Assembly: GCA_030590185.1 (NCBI GenBank)
Contig: JAUUZB010000221.1
Span: 1 to 6,731 of the forward strand
From: Deltaproteobacteria bacterium
Lineage (GTDB): Bacteria; Myxococcota; XYA12-FULL-58-9; JAUUZB01
DNA: 6,731 bases
Direction: 5' to 3'
The notes beneath the pieces were generated by a model. That model searched no databases and was not told the DNA's origin. It saw nothing but the letters and a program-made list of their open reading frames with translations. A program made the translations under genes and the position numbers. Of this stretch, positions 6,104-6,731 are shown piece after piece. Within the stretch, counting starts at the first letter, position 1; each line of letters starts with the position of its first letter.

Positions 6104-6144
6104 CGAACTCAGCTGGTTCGGACGAACCGTCGGCCTAAAGCCGC
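6104..6144 (+). promoter_or_regulatory. Alternative stem-loops in the dsrA leader
   Basis: GGTTCG (6115-6120) can pair with CGAACC (6123-6128). GTTCG (6116-6120) can instead pair with the upstream copy CGAAC (6104-6108), so the two stems exclude each other. A third small stem, CGGC/GCCG with loop CTAAA, follows at 6131-6143, about 40 nt before the ribosome binding site. No U-tract is present, so this is not a plain terminator. Confidence 0.3.
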
Positions 6145-6194
6145 CGGCCTTGTGCTGTTTCCGTGCCGACCGGAGAGCCACAGAAGGAGCTGCC

Positions 6195-6731
6195 ATGAGT
6201 GTTGAAAAGAACAAGACGCCGTTACTCGACGAGCTAGAATCCGGACCGTGGCCGAGCTTCGTCAAGGAGCTGAAGAAGAGCCAGCACAACCCCATGACCA
6301 ACGCGGTCCTGGGCGTGCTGGAGCGCTCCTACAGGGAAAAGATCGGCCACTGGAAGCACGGCGGGCTCGTCGGCGTGATGGGGTACGGCGGCGGCGTCAT
6401 CGGTCGCTACTGCGACATCCCCGAGGACTTCCCGGCCGTGGCGATGTTCCACACGATGCGGGTCAACCAGCCCTCCGGCTGGTTCTACACCGCGGACGTC
6501 CTGCGCAAAATCTGCGACATCTGGGACAAGCGCGGCTCCGGCCTGATGAACATGCACGGCTCCACGGGCGACATCATCCTCTTGGGATGCGCGACCGCCG
6601 AGCTCGAGCCGACGTTCAAGGAGCTCACCGAGCTCGGCTTCGACCTCGGTGGCTCCGGCTCCGACATGCGTACGCCGAGCTGCTGCTGTGGCATGGCACG
6701 TTGCGAATGGGCCTGCTACGACACGATGATG
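6195..6731 (+). CDS. dsrA: Dissimilatory sulfite reductase alpha subunit (5' part only)
   Basis: DsrA, with DsrB, forms the cytoplasmic siroheme enzyme that reduces sulfite in sulfate/sulfite respiration; related rDsr enzymes run in reverse in sulfur oxidisers. The first 179 codons are present and the frame is open to the right edge. Family marks include [16 protein letters not shown] (8-23), [21 protein letters not shown] (52-72), the substrate-channel region [16 protein letters not shown] (89-104), [14 protein letters not shown] (114-127) and [13 protein letters not shown] (151-163). The first half of the siroheme-[4Fe-4S] ligand motif is C164-x5-C170; the second half lies outside the window. 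C163-C164-C165 form an unusual run. HWKHGG and CEWACYDT resemble reductive bacterial DsrA rather than the purple-bacterial oxidative type. The ATG at 6195 has a perfect AAGGAG 5 nt upstream. dsrB would be expected just beyond the edge. Confidence 0.96.
   Translation, partial: MSVEKNKTPLLDELESGPWPSFVKELKKSQHNPMTNAVLGVLERSYREKIGHWKHGGLVGVMGYGGGVIGRYCDIPEDFPAVAMFHTMRVNQPSGWFYTADVLRKICDIWDKRGSGLMNMHGSTGDIILLGCATAELEPTFKELTELGFDLGGSGSDMRTPSCCCGMARCEWACYDTMM

Larger units (their letters stand above)
5715..6194. promoter_or_regulatory. 480-nt divergent intergenic region between the LysR-type gene and dsrA
   Basis: No protein gene is supported here. The region separates two genes read in opposite directions and must carry both promoters. 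It includes the LysR-type dyad at 5826-5846, a small inverted repeat TCGTG-N5-CACGA (5782-5796), a direct repeat of GCGATCC near 5933-5950, the dsrA -35 element at 6014 and a stem-loop-rich dsrA leader. No convincing -10/-35 pair for the LysR-type gene was found; a TTGACT on the minus strand near 5902-5907 has no matching -10. Confidence 0.7.

Overview
The window is a GC-rich bacterial segment holding core genes of dissimilatory sulfur metabolism. Two divergent transcription blocks are separated by a LysR-type regulator gene. On the minus strand, reading from about 5.7 kb towards position 1, the order is LysR-type regulator, aprB, aprA, a small Cys4 zinc-ribbon-like protein, a YkgJ-type cysteine-cluster protein, and the 5' end of qmoA, which runs off the left edge. 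On the plus strand, dsrA starts at 6195 and runs off the right edge. No mobile element, CRISPR array, tRNA or rRNA was seen.

Together the genes encode both reductive steps after sulfate activation. AprAB interconverts APS and sulfite plus AMP. QmoA belongs to the membrane-linked Qmo complex that passes quinol electrons to AprAB. DsrA is the catalytic subunit of sulfite reductase. By eye, DsrA resembles the bacterial reductive type of Gram-positive, acidobacterial or nitrospirota-like sulfate reducers more than the reverse-acting rDsrA of purple sulfur bacteria. With qmoA also present, this suggests a sulfate or sulfite reducer, probably from a GC-rich and poorly cultivated lineage. The reaction direction and the phylum cannot be fixed from this window.

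The less expected content lies between the known enzymes. The regulator sits at the apr/dsr junction, and a T-N11-A dyad (TGGATNA-N7-TNATCCA) lies in the 480-nt intergenic region between it and dsrA. Two small cysteine-rich proteins lie between aprA and qmoA, behind a strong palindrome that probably ends or attenuates the aprBA transcript. Perfect TTGACA -35 hexamers lie upstream of both aprB and dsrA. The dsrA leader contains mutually exclusive stem-loops. Starts for aprB and the regulator were moved inward from the longest reading frame, on the basis of ribosome binding sites and family N-termini.
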